The position numbers and the translations under genes are program-made. DNA of 16,876 bases, from the NCBI GenBank assembly GCA_002067635.1, contig MVRB01000218.1:1-16876 (forward strand), read 5' to 3'. Below the pieces are notes generated by a model. It was not told the origin of the DNA, made no database searches, and saw only the letters and a list, made by a program, of their open reading frames with translations. This document shows, piece after piece, positions 15,422-16,876 of the stretch. Source of the DNA: Methanomassiliicoccales archaeon PtaU1.Bin030. Lineage in GTDB: Archaea; Thermoplasmatota; Thermoplasmata; Methanomassiliicoccales; Methanomassiliicoccaceae. How positions within the stretch are numbered: the stretch's first letter is position 1; each line of letters begins with the position of its first letter.

Positions 15422-15444
15422 GTTATTAACTTCAAGTTAACAAC
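15422..15444 (-). promoter_or_regulatory. Operator palindrome before the Phr/HSR1-like gene
   Basis: A near-perfect 23-bp palindrome reading GTTaTTAAC-N5-GTTAAcAAC, with only one mismatched pair plus the odd centre base. It lies between the TATA box and the ribosome site, over the predicted transcript start near 15426. The core AAC-N5-GTT matches the operator before the cdc48 unit, which suggests autoregulation. Confidence 0.65.
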
Positions 15445-15445
15445 C

Positions 15446-15458
15446 ATATATTATAGTT
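15446..15458 (-). promoter_or_regulatory. TATA box for the Phr/HSR1-like operon
   Basis: CTATAATATATGG on the minus strand is centred about 47 bp before the ATG at 15405. It leaves room for a leader of about 20 bases holding GAGGTGA (15411-15417). The operator palindrome starts immediately downstream of it. Confidence 0.55.
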
Positions 15459-15608
15459 CTACGGTAAATAAGCTATCCTCAAATCAGCAGAGGAACGGAA
15501 CTAACATCAGCACAATGGCCGGGCAGGACCTACATTCGAGCCCAGCTCCCGCTCATAACGCCTCATGAAAGCGCAGTGCCATGGACCACGGTCCCCGGCT
15601 TTTAGAAA

Positions 15609-15620
15609 GGATTAATATCC
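15609..15620 (+). promoter_or_regulatory. TATA box for endA
   Basis: GGATTAATATCC is centred 27 bp before the endA ATG at 15642, which fits a leaderless message. The element is itself a perfect 12-bp palindrome. About 15 bp further upstream is a second palindrome, GGACC-AC-GGTCC (15583-15594). The remaining part of the 236-bp gap between the repressor start and endA (about 15459-15582) holds no gene, RNA or repeat that I can support. Confidence 0.5.
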
Positions 15621-15641
15621 AGGGGGTTTTCTGCCAGGTAT

Positions 15642-16697
15642 ATGCCCGGGGAGCTGGTTAAGGACAGCGTGATCATCAGGGACCCCACGGAAGCGAGCCA
15701 GATCTACAACAAGGGGTTCTACGGCTATCCGCTGTCGGGCGGCGGTCTAGAGATGGACCTGATGGAGGCCATCTACCTCGTGGAGAGCGCCCGCCTGGAA
15801 GTGGTCAAGGAAGAAGAGCCCATATCCCTGGAGCGTCTGGTGGCATCAGCATCCTCCGCCCACCGCGACTTCGAGATCAAGTACATCGTCTACCGGGACC
15901 TGCGATCCCGGGGTTATCTGGTCAAGCCGGCCGGGGAGGAGTTCGATTTCCGGGTCTTCCCCCGCGGAGGGACGCCCAACAGCAGCCACACCAAGAACTG
16001 GGTCTCGGCCATCTCCGAGCGCTCGGTGTTCAAGATAGCCCCCTTCATGGAAGGAATGAAGCGCTCGGAGCGCACGCGAAAGGAGCTCCTTATAGCCATC
16101 GTGGACGAGGAGGGGGATATAACCTACTACCACGCCGACCGCAGCGAGCCCAAGGGCGTGGCCGATATGTCCTGGGAGGGGCCGGCGGTCAGGGCAGCGA
16201 TGCTCGAGGACCGGGTAATGATATTCGACGAGGCTCCCGCCCAGCGCATCCATGATCACGGCTTCTTCGGAAAGAAGCTGGGAAAGGTACTGCAGCTCTC
16301 ACTGATTGAGGCCGCGCACCTCATGGAGCAGGGCCGCCTGGAGGTGTCAACGATAGTATCCGGCAGGAAGGTCCCCCTGGAGAGGTTCAAGAAGCGGGCG
16401 TTGAAGTTCCAGCAGGACTTCGACCTCCGGCTCAGGGCGTACAACGACCTGCGATCACGCGGACTGGTGGTCAAGACCGGCTTCAAGTACGGGTCCCACT
16501 TCCGAGTGTACGAGGATGACCCCGTAAGGTCCCACGCCCGATGGCTTGTGCATGCAGTACCCGAGGACTATGAGACCATCTGGCCGGAGATGTCCCGCGC
16601 GGTCCGTCTGGCCCATGGGGTGAAGAAGGAGATACTGTTCGCCTGGGTCAAGGAGGGCGGCACCGAGTACATGCGCTTGTCCAGGGTCCGGCCCTGA
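15642..16697 (+). CDS. endA: tRNA-splicing endonuclease EndA, two-repeat form
   Basis: A 351-residue enzyme that cuts introns from pre-tRNA at the bulge-helix-bulge. It is a tandem duplication, residues about 5-165 and 185-351, as in the homodimeric two-repeat archaeal enzymes (about 305 residues in Archaeoglobus). Both halves share the GFYG/GFFG turn, DLRSRG and FRV-F/Y segments. The C-terminal half is catalytic: Tyr290 (FRVY), His298 and Lys329 (GVKKEIL), with His-Lys spacing 31, as in characterised enzymes. In the N-terminal half the equivalents are Phe106, His116 and Lys147, so only the tyrosine is lost. It ends YMRLSRVRP, the usual last strand. The ATG at 15642 is 27 bp from the TATA box, so probably leaderless. 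Convergent with tfb. Confidence 0.92.
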   Translation: MPGELVKDSVIIRDPTEASQIYNKGFYGYPLSGGGLEMDLMEAIYLVESARLEVVKEEEPISLERLVASASSAHRDFEIKYIVYRDLRSRGYLVKPAGEEFDFRVFPRGGTPNSSHTKNWVSAISERSVFKIAPFMEGMKRSERTRKELLIAIVDEEGDITYYHADRSEPKGVADMSWEGPAVRAAMLEDRVMIFDEAPAQRIHDHGFFGKKLGKVLQLSLIEAAHLMEQGRLEVSTIVSGRKVPLERFKKRALKFQQDFDLRLRAYNDLRSRGLVVKTGFKYGSHFRVYEDDPVRSHARWLVHAVPEDYETIWPEMSRAVRLAHGVKKEILFAWVKEGGTEYMRLSRVRP

Positions 16698-16712
16698 GCG
16701 TATCGGATGAAG

Positions 16713-16742
16713 GGAAAATAAGCTCGATGAGAATTTGAAAAG
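16713..16742 (-). terminator. T-tract terminator after tfb
   Basis: On the minus strand the 55-bp gap after the tfb stop holds CTTTTC and TTATTTTCC tracts without a strong hairpin, the usual archaeal form. No matching T-run is seen for endA on the plus strand. Confidence 0.4.
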
Positions 16743-16752
16743 AGGTTTGGGG

Positions 16753-16876
16753 TCAAAGCTGGATCTCAATGCCCAGCTTCTCCGTCAGCTCCTTGTATCG
16801 ATTCCTGATGGTGACCTCTGTGACCCCCGCAATGTCGGCGACCTCCCTCTGCGTCCTGCGCTCGTTGCACAGGATA
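16753..16876 (-). CDS. tfb: Transcription initiation factor TFB, C-terminal end
   Basis: Only the last 40 residues are inside the window; the gene continues past the right edge. The visible ERRTQREVADIAGVTEVTIR followed by NRYKELTEKLGIEI is the highly conserved final helix-turn-helix of the second cyclin repeat of archaeal TFB (TFIIB homologue). This part contacts the BRE element next to the TATA box and sets promoter direction. TFB recruits RNA polymerase to TBP-bound promoters, and archaea often have several copies; which copy this is cannot be judged from the end alone. The stop TGA at 16753-16755 is followed by T-rich tracts. Convergent with endA, with a 55-bp gap. Confidence 0.93.
   Translation of the reverse strand, partial: ILCNERRTQREVADIAGVTEVTIRNRYKELTEKLGIEIQL

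Noticed and set aside
15403..15447. Upstream ATG for the heat-shock repressor, 14 codons earlier
   Set aside because: Those codons coincide with the operator palindrome and the GAGGTGA ribosome site that serves the ATG at 15405.
15505..15560. tRNA-like look because of a TTCGAGCCC string
   Set aside because: No acceptor stem, anticodon arm or D arm of proper size can be drawn around it.

Overview
The window reads as a GC-rich archaeal chromosome segment. Evidence for Archaea is a CDC48/VAT double AAA+ ATPase, a two-repeat tRNA-splicing endonuclease, the C-terminus of transcription factor TFB, a Phr/HSR1-type heat-shock repressor, a COG1395-type regulator, a geranylgeranyl-reductase-family flavoprotein, a UbiA prenyltransferase, a class III (type IV pilin-like) signal on a giant surface protein, and TATA boxes placed about 25 bp before many starts. 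The VAT N-terminus (MES...LKVAEA) and the gene set suggest Thermoplasmatota, possibly Methanomassiliicoccales; this is an inference from memory of families, not a search result.

Layout. 1-2539: the tail of a TIM-barrel sugar isomerase/epimerase-like gene; a CPBP-family membrane protease bracketed by two zinc ribbons (minus); a small basic 83-residue protein (plus); a CyaB/CYTH protein (minus). 2540-8090: a divergent AT-rich promoter, then a 1403-residue pilin-signal/VCBS-repeat surface protein followed after 18 bp by a geranylgeranyl-reductase-family flavoprotein. 8087-11380: on the minus strand, a COG1395 HTH regulator overlapping a TraB-like protein, then a UbiA prenyltransferase carrying an extra N-terminal membrane module. 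11494-15405: a minus-strand heat-shock cluster, in transcription order a Phr/HSR1-like repressor, a 99-residue coiled-coil protein, a 54-residue small ORF, CDC48/VAT and Hsp20. 15642-16876: a leaderless endA and, convergent with it, the 3' end of tfb.

The most coherent system is the heat-shock cluster. Two palindromes of the same architecture (xxAAC-N5-GTTxx) lie just downstream of two strong TATA boxes. One precedes the repressor gene itself and the other precedes the small ORF-cdc48-hsp20 unit. This predicts an autoregulated repressor that controls a protein-unfolding/chaperone operon, with two small unrecognised proteins (99 and 54 aa) built into the circuit. Other points of interest are three tail-to-tail gene pairs whose stop codons share or abut a palindrome (CTAG, TGATCA, CTAG), an inactive endonuclease repeat that has kept two of three catalytic residues, and the interrupted VCBS propeller of the giant surface protein. 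No tRNA, rRNA, CRISPR array, insertion sequence or integrase was seen.
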